Shown here: in pieces, positions 9,096 through 17,637 of the stretch | Layout of the letters: each line of letters begins with the position of its first letter | How positions within the stretch are numbered: position 1 is the first letter of the stretch | From: Pseudomonas sp. CHM02 | GTDB taxonomy: Bacteria > Pseudomonadota > Gammaproteobacteria > Pseudomonadales > Pseudomonadaceae | DNA length: 64,000 nt | Assembly (NCBI RefSeq): GCF_000612585.1 | Contig: NZ_JFCA01000007.1 | Span: 80,157-144,156, forward strand | Reading direction: 5' to 3' | Notes under the pieces: model-generated | The model's database searches: none | The model's input: only the letters and a program-made list of their open reading frames with translations | Told to the model about the DNA's origin: nothing | Position numbers and translations under genes: made by a program

Positions 9096-10256
9096 CTAGC
9101 GTTGCGCCGCGCGAATCATGTTGCGGGCAATCACCAGTTGCTGGATCTGCGTCGTGCCTTCGTAGAGTCGGAACAGGCGCACATCCCGGTAAAAGCGTTC
9201 GATCGCGTACTCGCTGATATAGCCGGCACCGCCGTGGATCTGCACGCAACGGTCAGCGACGCGGCCGCACATCTCGGTGGCGAACATCTTCGAGCACGAC
9301 GCTTCGGTACCGATATTCCGGCCGTCGTCGCGCTGGCGCGCGGCGTCGAGCACCATGCAGCGTGCGGCATAGATCTCGGCCTTGCTGTCGGCGAGCATGG
9401 CCTGGATCAGTTGGAACTCGGCAATCGGTTGGCCGAATTGCTTGCGTTCAATCGCGTAGTTCAGCGCATCGCCCAGCATGCGCTCGGCTGCACCTACGCT
9501 GACGGCGGCGATGTGCAGGCGACCTTTGTCGAGGACCTTCATGGCCGTCTTGAAACCTACGCCTTCCACGCCACCGATCAATTGGCTGGCGGGCACGCGC
9601 ACATTGTCGAAAATCACGTCGCTGGTGTGCGCCCCTTGCTGGCCCATCTTGTGGTCGCGCTTGCCCAGGGACAGGCCTGGCGTGTCACGTTCGACGATAA
9701 ACGCGCTGATCCCGCCCGAACCCTTGATGCCCGGGTTGGTGCGCGCCATTACCGTAAAGATCCCGGCGTGTGGGGCGTTGGTGATGAAGCGCTTGGTGCC
9801 GTTGATGATGTAGTCATCGCCGTCGCGCACCGCCGTGGTTTTCAGTGAGGCGGCGTCGGAGCCGGAGTCCGGTTCGGTGAGGCAGAACGAGCTGAGCAGT
9901 TCGCCGCTGGCCAGCAACGGCAAGTAGTGTTCTTTCTGGGCGTCGGTGCCGTCGAGCAGGATGCCGATGGAGCCGATGCCATTGTTGGTGCCGAAGTAGG
10001 AGCGGAAGGCCGGGGAGGTGCGCCCCAGTTCGAAAGCGATGGTCACCTCTTCTTCCATGGTCAGGCCCAGGCCGCCGTAGGCTTCGGGAATGGTCAGGCC
10101 GAACAGGCCCATGTCCTGGAACTGGCTGATGATATCCGCCGGGATCTCATCGGTCTCGGCGACTTCGTTTTCCCGTGGGATCAGCGCTTCGTCGACGAAC
10201 TGCGCAATGGCGTCCACCAGGATATGAAGCGTTTGTGCGTCTCGGATCATGTGCAT
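9096..10256 (-). CDS. Acyl-CoA dehydrogenase
   Basis: A 386-residue FAD enzyme oxidising an acyl-CoA to its trans-2-enoyl-CoA. Family signatures are visible: CLTEPDSGSDAASL, the FITNAP segment, the C-terminal IHGGAGYISEY and the catalytic glutamate in RLYEGTTQIQ. The start ATG at 10256 follows TGAGGA; a second ATG lies two codons in. It sits between the IclR regulator and the MFS carrier on the minus strand. The enoyl-CoA product would feed the hydratase and dehydrogenase encoded divergently at 11440-13757. Chain-length preference cannot be inferred here. Confidence 0.9.
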   Translation of the reverse strand: MHMIRDAQTLHILVDAIAQFVDEALIPRENEVAETDEIPADIISQFQDMGLFGLTIPEAYGGLGLTMEEEVTIAFELGRTSPAFRSYFGTNNGIGSIGILLDGTDAQKEHYLPLLASGELLSSFCLTEPDSGSDAASLKTTAVRDGDDYIINGTKRFITNAPHAGIFTVMARTNPGIKGSGGISAFIVERDTPGLSLGKRDHKMGQQGAHTSDVIFDNVRVPASQLIGGVEGVGFKTAMKVLDKGRLHIAAVSVGAAERMLGDALNYAIERKQFGQPIAEFQLIQAMLADSKAEIYAARCMVLDAARQRDDGRNIGTEASCSKMFATEMCGRVADRCVQIHGGAGYISEYAIERFYRDVRLFRLYEGTTQIQQLVIARNMIRAAQR

Positions 10257-10264
10257 TCCTCAGC

Positions 10265-10281
10265 GGCCCGTTCGGCGGGCC
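10265..10281 (-). other. GC-rich hairpin between regulator and dehydrogenase genes
   Basis: GGCCCG-TTCGG-CGGGCC forms a 6-bp stem directly before the dehydrogenase ribosome-binding site. There is no T-tract. It may attenuate read-through from the IclR gene or be incidental. Confidence 0.3.
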
Positions 10282-10319
10282 TGTTATCGTCGATCTGCCG
10301 AGGCCATGCACCTGTCCAG

Positions 10320-11177
10320 CTAGCGGGTGGCGGCCTCGATATTGTTCACCATGTGCTTGAGGCGTGGGCCGATGTCGTCTTCGAGTTTCTCCCGGGAGAG
10401 GTGGAAACTCGGTCCGCCACAGTTGAACGCCAGCAAGCCGTGTTGTGCGTGTCGCAGCGGTACGGCGATGGCGTTGACATCGCGGTGCCACTCACCGATC
10501 GACATGCAATAGCCGAAATCGGTGTAGTCCCGGAAGGCGCGCTCCAGCCCCTTGCGGATCGTCGGCCAGTCTTCCAGATGACGCTGGCGGATATGGTCGA
10601 GGATGAAATCCCGCTCGTTTTCCGGCATCGCTGCCAGGCAGGCGCGGCCTGCTGAACTCAAGTGCAACGGCAACCGTGTACCGACCTGGCGGCGCATGGT
10701 CATGTTCGCTTCGCCCTGGACCACGTCCAGGTACACCGCGTCCAGGCGGTCCCGGGTGGCCATCGCGACGGCAGCCTGGGCGTACTTGGCCATGGTCTCC
10801 ATCAACGGGTGCGCCACGGCCCGGATCGACAGGTTCGACAGCATCGCGTAACCGAACGCCATCACGCCCACGTCCAACTGGTACCGGCCCGACTGCGGCA
10901 GGTGCTTGAGGTAACCCAGACGAGTCAGGGTGTGGGTCATGCGGGTAATCGTCGGTTTCGGCAGCCCGGTCTTGCGCGCCAGTTCCTGGTTGCCCAGCAC
11001 ACTCTCGCTCGGCGTGAAACAGCGCAGCAGTTCCAGGCCACGGGCCAGGGCGGTGACGAACTGGCGGTCCTTGTCTTCCTCCTCATCGTTGTTCATCGGG
11101 TCAATCAGCAAATGCTCGAAGGCGTTGTTGCCTGCTGGGATTTCGGGGCTGTCCGAGTCCGGGTGTCGACGGCGCAT
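10320..11177 (-). CDS. IclR-family transcriptional regulator
   Basis: A 285-residue regulator. An N-terminal winged-helix domain (ELARKTGLPKPTITRMTHTLTRLG, recognition helix around residues 75-98) is followed by the IclR effector domain (SSAGRACLAAM; GYCMSIGEWHRDVNAIAVPL). The ATG at 11177 is preferred over the one at 11189 because the GAGG ribosome-binding site overlaps the latter. Two copies of an IclR-like palindrome (11221-11235 and 11381-11395) lie in the divergent promoter region. The regulator therefore probably controls both the dehydrogenase/carrier side and the hydratase side, in response to a pathway acid or its CoA ester. Confidence 0.88.
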   Translation of the reverse strand: MRRRHPDSDSPEIPAGNNAFEHLLIDPMNNDEEEDKDRQFVTALARGLELLRCFTPSESVLGNQELARKTGLPKPTITRMTHTLTRLGYLKHLPQSGRYQLDVGVMAFGYAMLSNLSIRAVAHPLMETMAKYAQAAVAMATRDRLDAVYLDVVQGEANMTMRRQVGTRLPLHLSSAGRACLAAMPENERDFILDHIRQRHLEDWPTIRKGLERAFRDYTDFGYCMSIGEWHRDVNAIAVPLRHAQHGLLAFNCGGPSFHLSREKLEDDIGPRLKHMVNNIEAATR

Positions 11178-11220
11178 GTTAATCCTCATTTTTTTATAAA
11201 ATCAACAAAACAAAATTGTA

Positions 11221-11235
11221 TTCCGCACAGCGAAA
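11221..11235. promoter_or_regulatory. Putative IclR operator, copy 1
   Basis: TTCCGCACAGCGAAA is a near-perfect 6-3-6 palindrome 44 bases upstream of the regulator start. It shares CGCA(C/T)AGCGAAACAA with copy 2 and has the shape of known IclR-family sites. Confidence 0.6.
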
Positions 11236-11281
11236 CAAGACAACTTTTTAGATTGTTATTTTTAAACTCGGCAAACTCCTT

Positions 11282-11308
11282 TAAAACAGTGAGTTAGCCA
11301 CTGTTTTA
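11282..11308. promoter_or_regulatory. Inverted repeat midway in the divergent promoter region
   Basis: TAAAACAGTG-N7-CACTGTTTTA is a perfect 10-bp inverted repeat at the centre of the AT-rich intergenic region between divergent genes. Nothing upstream is transcribed toward it, so a terminator role is unlikely; a second regulator's site or a DNA-structure element is more plausible. Confidence 0.4.
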
Positions 11309-11380
11309 GCAGAGGTTAGGGTTTTTACGTTTACACCTGCGGGGTCGATACTTATGATTATCGACAAATACGGAATGTTA

Positions 11381-11395
11381 TTTCGCATAGCGAAA
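11381..11395. promoter_or_regulatory. Putative IclR operator, copy 2
   Basis: TTTCGCATAGCGAAA is a perfect 6-3-6 palindrome 45 bases before the hydratase start. Its position mirrors copy 1 relative to the other gene, so the pair flanks both promoters. Confidence 0.62.
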
Positions 11396-11439
11396 CAAAT
11401 AACGGACCCACTAACAAGAACGTTGCAGCAGGAGTGAAT

Positions 11440-12225
11440 GTGACCAGCGCTAACCCACCCGTGGTGACCCTCGATGTCCAGGACAATGGCGTGGCCGTGG
11501 TCCGTATCCATCGCCCCGAGGTCAAGAACGCCCTCAATGCCCAGGTGCGTGAAGCCCTCGCCGAGCATTTCCGCGCACTGGCCCGGCGCCAGGATGTGCG
11601 CGCCATTGTGCTGACCGGTGGCGAACAGTTCTTCGTCGCGGGGGCGGATATCAAGGAGTTCGCCGCGGCGGGCGCGATTGATATGTACCGCCGCCATACC
11701 GAATACCTGTGGGAAGCCATCAGCCGTTGCCCCAAGCCGGTGATCGCTGCCGTCAACGGTTTTGCCCTGGGCGGCGGCTGCGAGCTGGCGATGCATTGTG
11801 ACCTGATCGTCGCCGGCGAATCGGCGCGCTTTGCCCAGCCTGAGGTCAAGCTGGGCTTGATGCCGGGCGCGGGTGGTACCCAGCGCCTGGTGCGTGCGGT
11901 GGGTAAGTTCCAGGCGATGCGCATCGCGCTCACCGGCTGTATGGTCAGTGCGAAGGAAGCCCTGGCGATGGGCATGCTCAGCGAAATGGTCAGCGACGAC
12001 CAGACACTGCCGCGCGCACTGGAACTGGCCGCACAGATCGCCGCACTGCCGCCACTGGCGGTGGAGCAGATCAAGGAGGTGATGCTGGCCGGTGCCGACC
12101 TGCCGCTGGAGAGCGCCTTGGTGCTGGAGCGCAAGGCGTTCCAATTGCTGTTCGATTCCAAGGACCAGAAGGAGGGCGCCGCGGCGTTCTTCGAGAAACG
12201 CACGCCGCAGTACCGGGGGGAATAA
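11440..12225 (+). CDS. Enoyl-CoA hydratase/isomerase
   Basis: A 261-residue crotonase. The oxyanion-hole segment GADIKEFAA is present, and both catalytic glutamates of classical hydratases are in place: GGGCELAMHCD and AQPEVKLG, aligning with E144 and E164 of the rat enzyme. It should hydrate the enoyl-CoA made by the adjacent dehydrogenase. I chose the GTG at 11440 because GCAGGAG lies six bases upstream; the in-frame GTG at 11434 overlaps that site. The next gene starts two bases after the stop, so they form an operon with the CaiB gene. Confidence 0.9.
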   Translation: MTSANPPVVTLDVQDNGVAVVRIHRPEVKNALNAQVREALAEHFRALARRQDVRAIVLTGGEQFFVAGADIKEFAAAGAIDMYRRHTEYLWEAISRCPKPVIAAVNGFALGGGCELAMHCDLIVAGESARFAQPEVKLGLMPGAGGTQRLVRAVGKFQAMRIALTGCMVSAKEALAMGMLSEMVSDDQTLPRALELAAQIAALPPLAVEQIKEVMLAGADLPLESALVLERKAFQLLFDSKDQKEGAAAFFEKRTPQYRGE

Positions 12226-12227
12226 GC

Positions 12228-13757
12228 ATGACCGACACCCTTAATACGATGGGTCTGGTGGGCACCGGTGTCATGGGCGCAGGTATTGCGCAGATCGCCG
12301 CTCAAGCCGGTGTGGCGGTGCGCCTGTTCGATGCCCGCGACGGCGCTGCACAAACGGCGCGGGACAACCTTGGCACCACGCTGGCCAAGTTGGTGGGCAA
12401 AGGCAAGATCAGCCAGGCGGCGATGGACGCGGCGTTGGCCAACTTGCAGGTGGTCGAGCGTATCGACGAGCTGAAGGCGTGCGACCTGGTGGTGGAAGCC
12501 ATCGTCGAAAACCTCGAGGCCAAGCGCGGGCTGTTGCAACAGCTTGAAGGCATCGTGAGCCCGGGTTGCATCCTGGCGACCAACACTTCGTCACTGTCGG
12601 TCACGGCCATCGCCACCGGTTGCCAGCACCCCGAGCGTGTAGCCGGGCTGCACTTCTTCAACCCGGTGCCGCTGATGCGCGTGGTGGAGGTGATCGACGG
12701 CCTGGCCACCGCGCCAGCGGTCGGTGAGGCGCTGCTGGCGCTGGTAGCACGGATCGGCCATCGCGGTGTGCGCGCCAAGGACACCCCCGGTTTCATCGTC
12801 AACCACGCCGGTCGTGCCTATGGCACCGAAGCCCTGAAAATGCTGGATGAAGGCATCGCCGAGCGCGGCGATATCGACCGTATCCTGCGCGACGGCGCCG
12901 GGTTCCGCATGGGGCCGCTGGAGTTGCTGGACCTCACAGGTCTGGACGTGTCGCACCCGGTGATGGAGTCGATCTACAACCAGTTCTATCAGGAGCCACG
13001 CCACAAACCGTCGCCCCTGACCCGGCAAATGCTGGTGGGCGGCCGCCTCGGGCGCAAGACCGGCCACGGCTTCTATCAGTATGAAAACGGCCAGCTCATC
13101 AACGGCCCGCAACCCCAGGCGGTGCCCACGGTGCAACAGCAGCCACCGGTCTGGATCGCCACCGAGAACAGCGAAGACTACGAGCGCTTGAGTGCCTTGG
13201 TGATCAACCTCGGCGCCCAACTGGAACATGCCGCGCAACCGTCACCGGACGCACTGTGCCTGTTGGCTCCCTACGGCCGCGATGCCACCAGCGCCTGCGT
13301 GCGTTTCGATACCGACCCCGCGCGGACCTTGTGCATCGACCTGCTGACCGACCTGTCGCGCCATCGCACGCTGATGCAAAACCCGCTGACATCTCCTGCC
13401 CTGCGCGACGCAGCTCACGCCTTGCTGGCGGCGGACGGCGTGGGCGTCACGGTGATCGGCGACAGTGTCGGCTTTGTCGCCCAGCGCACCTTGGCGATGG
13501 TGGTCAACCTCGCCTGTGACATCGCCCAGCAACGCATCGCCAGCGTCGAGGATATCGACCAGGCGGTGCAACTCGGCCTGGGCTACCCCAACGGTCCGCT
13601 GGCCTGGGGCGATGCCCTCGGGCCACGGCGGCTGCTCACGATTTTGCAGCGCATGAGCGAACTCACCCACGACCCGCGTTACCGCCCCAGCCCCTGGTTG
13701 CGGCGGCGGGCGATGCTGGGGATTTCCCTGCGCCATGAAGAGCCGAGAGTCGGCTGA
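12228..13757 (+). CDS. 3-hydroxyacyl-CoA dehydrogenase (PaaH-like, two C-terminal domains)
   Basis: A 509-residue NAD-dependent enzyme oxidising 3-hydroxyacyl-CoA. The Rossmann motif is GTGVMGAGIAQ (residues about 12-22), with the family motif HFFNPVPLMRVVEV near 145 and TPGFIVNHAGR near 187. A first 3HCDH C-domain around 190-285 is followed by a second around 400-495 (FVAQRTLAMVVNLA, GLGYPNGPLAWGD). This length and duplicated C-domain match PaaH/HbdA-type enzymes. The start is two bases after the hydratase stop. Its product, a 3-oxoacyl-CoA, would need a thiolase, and none is encoded in the window. Confidence 0.9.
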   Translation: MTDTLNTMGLVGTGVMGAGIAQIAAQAGVAVRLFDARDGAAQTARDNLGTTLAKLVGKGKISQAAMDAALANLQVVERIDELKACDLVVEAIVENLEAKRGLLQQLEGIVSPGCILATNTSSLSVTAIATGCQHPERVAGLHFFNPVPLMRVVEVIDGLATAPAVGEALLALVARIGHRGVRAKDTPGFIVNHAGRAYGTEALKMLDEGIAERGDIDRILRDGAGFRMGPLELLDLTGLDVSHPVMESIYNQFYQEPRHKPSPLTRQMLVGGRLGRKTGHGFYQYENGQLINGPQPQAVPTVQQQPPVWIATENSEDYERLSALVINLGAQLEHAAQPSPDALCLLAPYGRDATSACVRFDTDPARTLCIDLLTDLSRHRTLMQNPLTSPALRDAAHALLAADGVGVTVIGDSVGFVAQRTLAMVVNLACDIAQQRIASVEDIDQAVQLGLGYPNGPLAWGDALGPRRLLTILQRMSELTHDPRYRPSPWLRRRAMLGISLRHEEPRVG

Positions 13758-13783
13758 TTTCCCAACCTCACAGGATAAGAACA

Positions 13784-15016
13784 ATGGGTGCATTGACAGG
13801 TTTGCGGGTGCTGGATTTAAGCCGTGTGTTGGCCGGTCCCTGGTGTGGGCAAGTGTTGGCCGACCTCGGCGCGGAAGTGATCAAGATCGAACGCCCCCAA
13901 AGCGGCGACGACACCCGTGGCTGGGGGCCGCCGTGGATGAAGACCGGCACCGGTGAATCGTCTGGCGAGGCTTCGTATTACCAGTCCACCAACCGTGGCA
14001 AGTTATCCGTGGCCATCGACATGGCCAGCCCGGAAGGCCAGGAATTGGTGCGCGCACTGGCGGCGAGCTCGGATGTGTTGATCGAGAACTACAAAGCCGG
14101 CTCCCTGGCCCGCTACGGTCTGGACTACGCGACCCTGGCCGAGATCAACCCGCGCCTGGTGTATTGCTCCATCACTGGCTTCGGCCAGACCGGCCCGCGT
14201 GCCGAAGAGCCGGGCTACGACTTCATCATCCAGGGCATCGGCGGCCTGATGAGCATCACCGGTGAGCGTGATGACCTGCCGGGCGGCGGCCCGCAAAAAG
14301 TCGGCGTGGCATTTTCCGACCTGATGACCGGCCTGTATTCCACCGTGGCAATCCAGGCCGCGCTGCTCAGCCGTGAACGCACGGGGGTTGGTCAATATAT
14401 TGATATGGCGTTGCTGGATGTGCAGGTCGCCACCTTGGCCAACCAAAGCATGAACTACCTGGCGTCGGGCAAGGTGCCGCAACGCTATGGCAATGCCCAC
14501 GCCAATATCGTGCCTTACCAGGTGTTCCGCGCCGCCGACCGCGACTTCATCATCGCCTGCGGCAACGACAGCCAGTTTGTCGCGCTGTGCCAGAGCATCG
14601 GCCTGCCACACTTGCCGGACGACCCGCGCTTTCGCCGCAATGCCGACCGTGTGGCGCATCGCGAAGCAATCGTCGCGCTGCTCTCGGCGCACTTCCTCGG
14701 GCGCAGCGCCGATGAGTGGGTGGCGTGCATCCATGCGTCGAAAGTGCCGGTGGGGGCGATCAACTCCATCGCTCAATCCCTGGAAGAACCCCAGGTGATC
14801 GCGCGTAACCTGATGGTGAAAATTCCCCATCCTCAGAACCCGGACTTTGCCATGGTCGGCAGCCCGATCAAGATGTCCGGCACTCCCGTGGAGTATGTGC
14901 GGCCGGCGCCGATGCTGGGGCAACACACGGACGATATCCTCGGGCAGCGGTTGGGCCTGTCGCTGGAGCAACTGGCCCAGCTCAAGGCCCGCGGGATCGT
15001 CGAGCAGCAGGGCTAG
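13784..15016 (+). CDS. CaiB/BaiF-family CoA transferase
   Basis: A 410-residue class III CoA transferase. Family landmarks are the start [36 protein letters not shown], and the catalytic aspartate region ([13 protein letters not shown], near residue 180). Such enzymes move CoA between carboxylic acids, so here it probably activates the pathway substrate. ATG 13784 follows AGGATAAGAACA. It is the last gene of the plus-strand operon. Its stop overlaps the convergent lldD stop by four bases (CTAG). Confidence 0.88.
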   Translation: MGALTGLRVLDLSRVLAGPWCGQVLADLGAEVIKIERPQSGDDTRGWGPPWMKTGTGESSGEASYYQSTNRGKLSVAIDMASPEGQELVRALAASSDVLIENYKAGSLARYGLDYATLAEINPRLVYCSITGFGQTGPRAEEPGYDFIIQGIGGLMSITGERDDLPGGGPQKVGVAFSDLMTGLYSTVAIQAALLSRERTGVGQYIDMALLDVQVATLANQSMNYLASGKVPQRYGNAHANIVPYQVFRAADRDFIIACGNDSQFVALCQSIGLPHLPDDPRFRRNADRVAHREAIVALLSAHFLGRSADEWVACIHASKVPVGAINSIAQSLEEPQVIARNLMVKIPHPQNPDFAMVGSPIKMSGTPVEYVRPAPMLGQHTDDILGQRLGLSLEQLAQLKARGIVEQQG

Positions 15017-16143
15017 ACCAGCGTGGTGCGGTCGATCTGCTCGATGGCGGTGACGCCGGTCAGGGTCATGGCCACGCGCATTTCCTTGGCGAAGATGTCC
15101 AGCAGGTTTTCCACGCCGTGCTGGCCATCGGCGGCCAGTGCATAGGCGGTGGCGCGTCCCAGCAGGCAGGCCTTGGCACCCAGGGCGAGCATGCGCACCA
15201 CGTCCAGCCCGGAACGGATGCCCGAGTCCACCAGCACCGTGAGGTCATCGCCTACCGCATCGGCAATCGGTGGCAGCGCCTTGGCGGTGGACAGCACGCC
15301 GTCCAGCTGGCGGCCGCCGTGGTTGGACACGACGATGCCATCGGCGCCGAAACTCTCGGCATCCTTGGCGTCCTGTGGGTCGAGGATGCCCTTGATGATC
15401 ATCGGGCCTTTCCAGAATTCGCGGATCCACTCCAAGTCTTTCCAGCTGATCGACGGGTCGAAATTGTTCGCCAGCCAGCCGATGTAGTCTTCCAGATGGG
15501 TCGGTTTGCCGAGGTACCTGGAGATGTTGCCCAAGTCATGGGGACGGCCCATCAACCCCACGTCGAACGCCCATTGCGGCTTGGTCACGGCCTGCAGCAT
15601 GCGCCGCTGTGCCGCGAACGGCCCGGACATGCCCGAATGAGCATCGCGATAGCGCGCACCGGGCGTGGGCATGTCCACGGTAAACACGAGTGTGGTCACG
15701 CCGGCCGCCTGGGCCCGCTCCAGCGCATTGCGCATGAAGCCACGGTCCTTGAGCACATACAGCTGGAACCAGATCGCCTGCGCGCTTTGTGACGCCACTT
15801 CTTCGATCGGGCAGACCGACACCGTCGACAGGCAGAATGGGATGCCCTTGTTCGCCGCCGCCTTGGCCGCCTGCACTTCGCCGCGCCGCGCGTACATGCC
15901 GGTGAGGCCGACCGGGCTGAGGATCACCGGCATGTCCAGCGTCTGGCCGAACAGGGTGGTCTTCAGGCTCAGGGTGTCCACATTGCGCAGGATGCGTTGG
16001 CGCAGGCTGATCTCGGCCAGGTCCGAACTGTTCGCACGCATCGTGTGTTCGGCGTAGGCGCCGCCGTCGATGTAGTCGAACAGGAAGCGCGGCAGCTTGC
16101 GCTTGGCGGCTGCGCGGTAGTCGGAGGCGGACGAGATGATCAT
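15013..16143 (-). CDS. lldD: L-lactate dehydrogenase (FMN, quinone-linked)
   Basis: A 376-residue alpha-hydroxy-acid oxidase that oxidises L-lactate to pyruvate at the inner membrane. It begins [18 protein letters not shown], closely matching E. coli LldD, which fixes the start at 16143 and not 16161. The active-site signature [12 protein letters not shown] contains the catalytic histidine, and the FMN-binding [10 protein letters not shown] and LLGRA segments are present. Unlike the usual lldPDE group, no permease or D-lactate enzyme adjoins it. A LysR gene is divergent instead, with a perfect inverted repeat in the shared promoter region. Confidence 0.9.
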   Translation of the reverse strand: MIISSASDYRAAAKRKLPRFLFDYIDGGAYAEHTMRANSSDLAEISLRQRILRNVDTLSLKTTLFGQTLDMPVILSPVGLTGMYARRGEVQAAKAAANKGIPFCLSTVSVCPIEEVASQSAQAIWFQLYVLKDRGFMRNALERAQAAGVTTLVFTVDMPTPGARYRDAHSGMSGPFAAQRRMLQAVTKPQWAFDVGLMGRPHDLGNISRYLGKPTHLEDYIGWLANNFDPSISWKDLEWIREFWKGPMIIKGILDPQDAKDAESFGADGIVVSNHGGRQLDGVLSTAKALPPIADAVGDDLTVLVDSGIRSGLDVVRMLALGAKACLLGRATAYALAADGQHGVENLLDIFAKEMRVAMTLTGVTAIEQIDRTTLV

Positions 16144-16196
16144 TATGGGAAGGCTCCACAAGGCAAGGTGGGTTCAGGATAGGCAACTATCTGTCA

Positions 16197-16217
16197 TGAT
16201 AAAAACAACTTTTATCA
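16197..16217. promoter_or_regulatory. Putative LysR operator between lldD and its divergent regulator
   Basis: TGATAAAA-ACAAC-TTTTATCA is a perfect 8-bp inverted repeat 54 bases from the lldD start and 29 bases before the LysR start. The arrangement fits a T-N11-A LysR box controlling both genes. Confidence 0.6.
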
Positions 16218-16245
16218 CTGGTAGCCAGTCGCCAAGGGAATACTG

Positions 16246-17142
16246 ATGAACCTGAGAACATTGCGGGCCTTTGTCGAAGTGGTGCGCCAGGGCGGTTTTT
16301 CCCAGGCCGCCGAGGTGGTGTCGCTGACTCAATCCACCGTGAGCAAGGCGGTCAAGACCCTGGAAGAGGAACTCGGCACGCCGCTGCTCAATCGCCTGGG
16401 CCACCGCAACGAACTCACCGCGGCGGGCGAAATTGCTTACCGCCGCGCCTTGGTGCTGCTCGCCGAGCGCAACGACCTGGTGGCCGAGATCAACGACCTG
16501 CGCGGCCTCAAGCGTGGCGTGCTGCGCATCGGCCTGCCACCTGTGGGCTGCGGCGTGCTCTTCGCAACAATGTTCGCCACCTACCGCAGCCGCTATCCGG
16601 ACATCGACATCGAACTCACCGAATACGGCAGCAAACGCCTGCGCGAGTGCCTGGAAGCGGGGGAGGTCGACCTGGCGGCGCTGTTGCTGCCGGTCGACGA
16701 AGACTTCGATTACCAACCGGTGCGCAATGAGCCGCTGATGGCCGTGCTGCCCATCAGCCACCCGCTGGCTCACCTTGAGCGTATCGACTTCACCCACCTG
16801 GCCGATTCGCCGTTCATCCTGTTCGAAGCGGGCTTCGCCCTGAACGCCAAGATCCTCGCCGCCTGCGAGCGCAAAGGCGTCACCCCCAAGGTGACGGCCC
16901 GCAGCGGGCAGATCGACTTCATCATCGACCTGGTCGCGGCCGGCCTGGGCGTGGCCTTCGTGCCACGCATGCTGGCGTACAAGCATCAACACGCTGGCAT
17001 CGCCCTGATCCCCTTGGATGAACCTCACACCGACTGGCATATCGCCCTGGCCTGGCGCACCAGCGCCCACCTGCCACCCGCCGCCCTGGCGTGGCTGGAA
17101 CTGGCGAGGGAACACGCCGTTTCAACCGGTCATCCGGTTTAA
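16246..17142 (+). CDS. LysR-family regulator, divergent from lldD
   Basis: A 298-residue LysR protein. Its N-terminal helix-turn-helix is typical (GGFSQAAEVVSLTQSTVSKA, residues about 17-36), followed by the substrate-binding domain from about 90. The divergent arrangement with lldD and the shared inverted repeat at 16197-16217 suggest it controls lactate oxidation. The ligand is not predictable. Most pseudomonads use a GntR-type LldR for this job, so the assignment by context is an inference. Confidence 0.88.
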   Translation: MNLRTLRAFVEVVRQGGFSQAAEVVSLTQSTVSKAVKTLEEELGTPLLNRLGHRNELTAAGEIAYRRALVLLAERNDLVAEINDLRGLKRGVLRIGLPPVGCGVLFATMFATYRSRYPDIDIELTEYGSKRLRECLEAGEVDLAALLLPVDEDFDYQPVRNEPLMAVLPISHPLAHLERIDFTHLADSPFILFEAGFALNAKILAACERKGVTPKVTARSGQIDFIIDLVAAGLGVAFVPRMLAYKHQHAGIALIPLDEPHTDWHIALAWRTSAHLPPAALAWLELAREHAVSTGHPV

Positions 17143-17165
17143 TCGCGCCGAATGCCATAGAAAGC

Positions 17166-17193
17166 TTGACTTCTCCTTTTCAATCAGTAACAT
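17166..17193 (+). promoter_or_regulatory. Sigma-70 promoter of tRNA-Asn
   Basis: TTGACT (17166-17171) and TAACAT (17188-17193) are separated by 16 bases, ending ten bases before the mature tRNA sequence. Confidence 0.65.
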
Positions 17194-17202
17194 ACGGCGC
17201 AT

Positions 17203-17278
17203 TCCGCGATAGCTCAGTTGGTAGAGCAAATGACTGTTAATCATTGGGTCCCTGGTTCGAGTCCAGGTCGTGGAGCCA
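17203..17278 (+). tRNA. tRNA-Asn (anticodon GTT)
   Basis: A 76-base gene including the encoded CCA end. The acceptor stem TCCGCGA pairs with TCGTGGA (one G-T wobble). The D-arm (GCTCAGTTGGTAGAGC), the anticodon loop CTGTTAA with GTT, and the T-arm CTGGTTCGAGTCCAG are all intact. It is a single gene with its own promoter and terminator. Confidence 0.97.
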
Positions 17279-17296
17279 GATAGCAACATAAAAGAG

Positions 17297-17324
17297 AAGC
17301 CTGCAGAGATGCAGGCTTTTTTTT
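17297..17324 (+). terminator. Rho-independent terminator of tRNA-Asn
   Basis: A 9-bp stem (AAGCCTGCA / TGCAGGCTT) with a GAGA loop is followed by a run of T. It may also stop the minus-strand ABM gene, which ends 14 bases away. Confidence 0.9.
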
Positions 17325-17337
17325 GCCTTGGATTTCC

Positions 17338-17637
17338 CTAGGCGATGAACCCCGCTCCCTCAATGTGATAAACCTGCGGTTCCTCCGAAAAAAACGTCTC
17401 CAACCCCAACATGAACAGCCGGTGGTCCTCACTCGCTTCAAACCCCGGCGTGTGGTCCTCCAGCGATTCCCAACGCACGATCAGGTTGAAGCGCTCCGGT
17501 GTTTCAACCCCCTGGGCAAGCATATGGCCCAGGTAGCCTTTCGCACGGCTGAGCAGTGGCGACACCTCGGCAAAGGCCCGCCTGAACGCGTCGATGTGCT
17601 CCTTGTGAACAGGCAGCACGGCGATCTCGTAGATCAT
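17338..17637 (-). CDS. Antibiotic biosynthesis monooxygenase (ABM)-domain protein
   Basis: A 99-residue ferredoxin-like alpha/beta-barrel protein ([20 protein letters not shown] ... [13 protein letters not shown]), typical of the ABM/quinol monooxygenase family. Its ATG overlaps the stop of the upstream oxidoreductase gene (ATGA), which indicates translational coupling. With a quinone-reductase-like partner under an ArsR regulator, a role in redox or quinone/electrophile stress is plausible; the substrate is unknown. Confidence 0.8.
   Translation of the reverse strand: MIYEIAVLPVHKEHIDAFRRAFAEVSPLLSRAKGYLGHMLAQGVETPERFNLIVRWESLEDHTPGFEASEDHRLFMLGLETFFSEEPQVYHIEGAGFIA

Noticed and set aside
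17143..17340. tRNA-associated integration site of a genomic island
   Set aside because: No duplicated tRNA 3' end, integrase or composition shift is visible beside the tRNA-Asn gene in this window.
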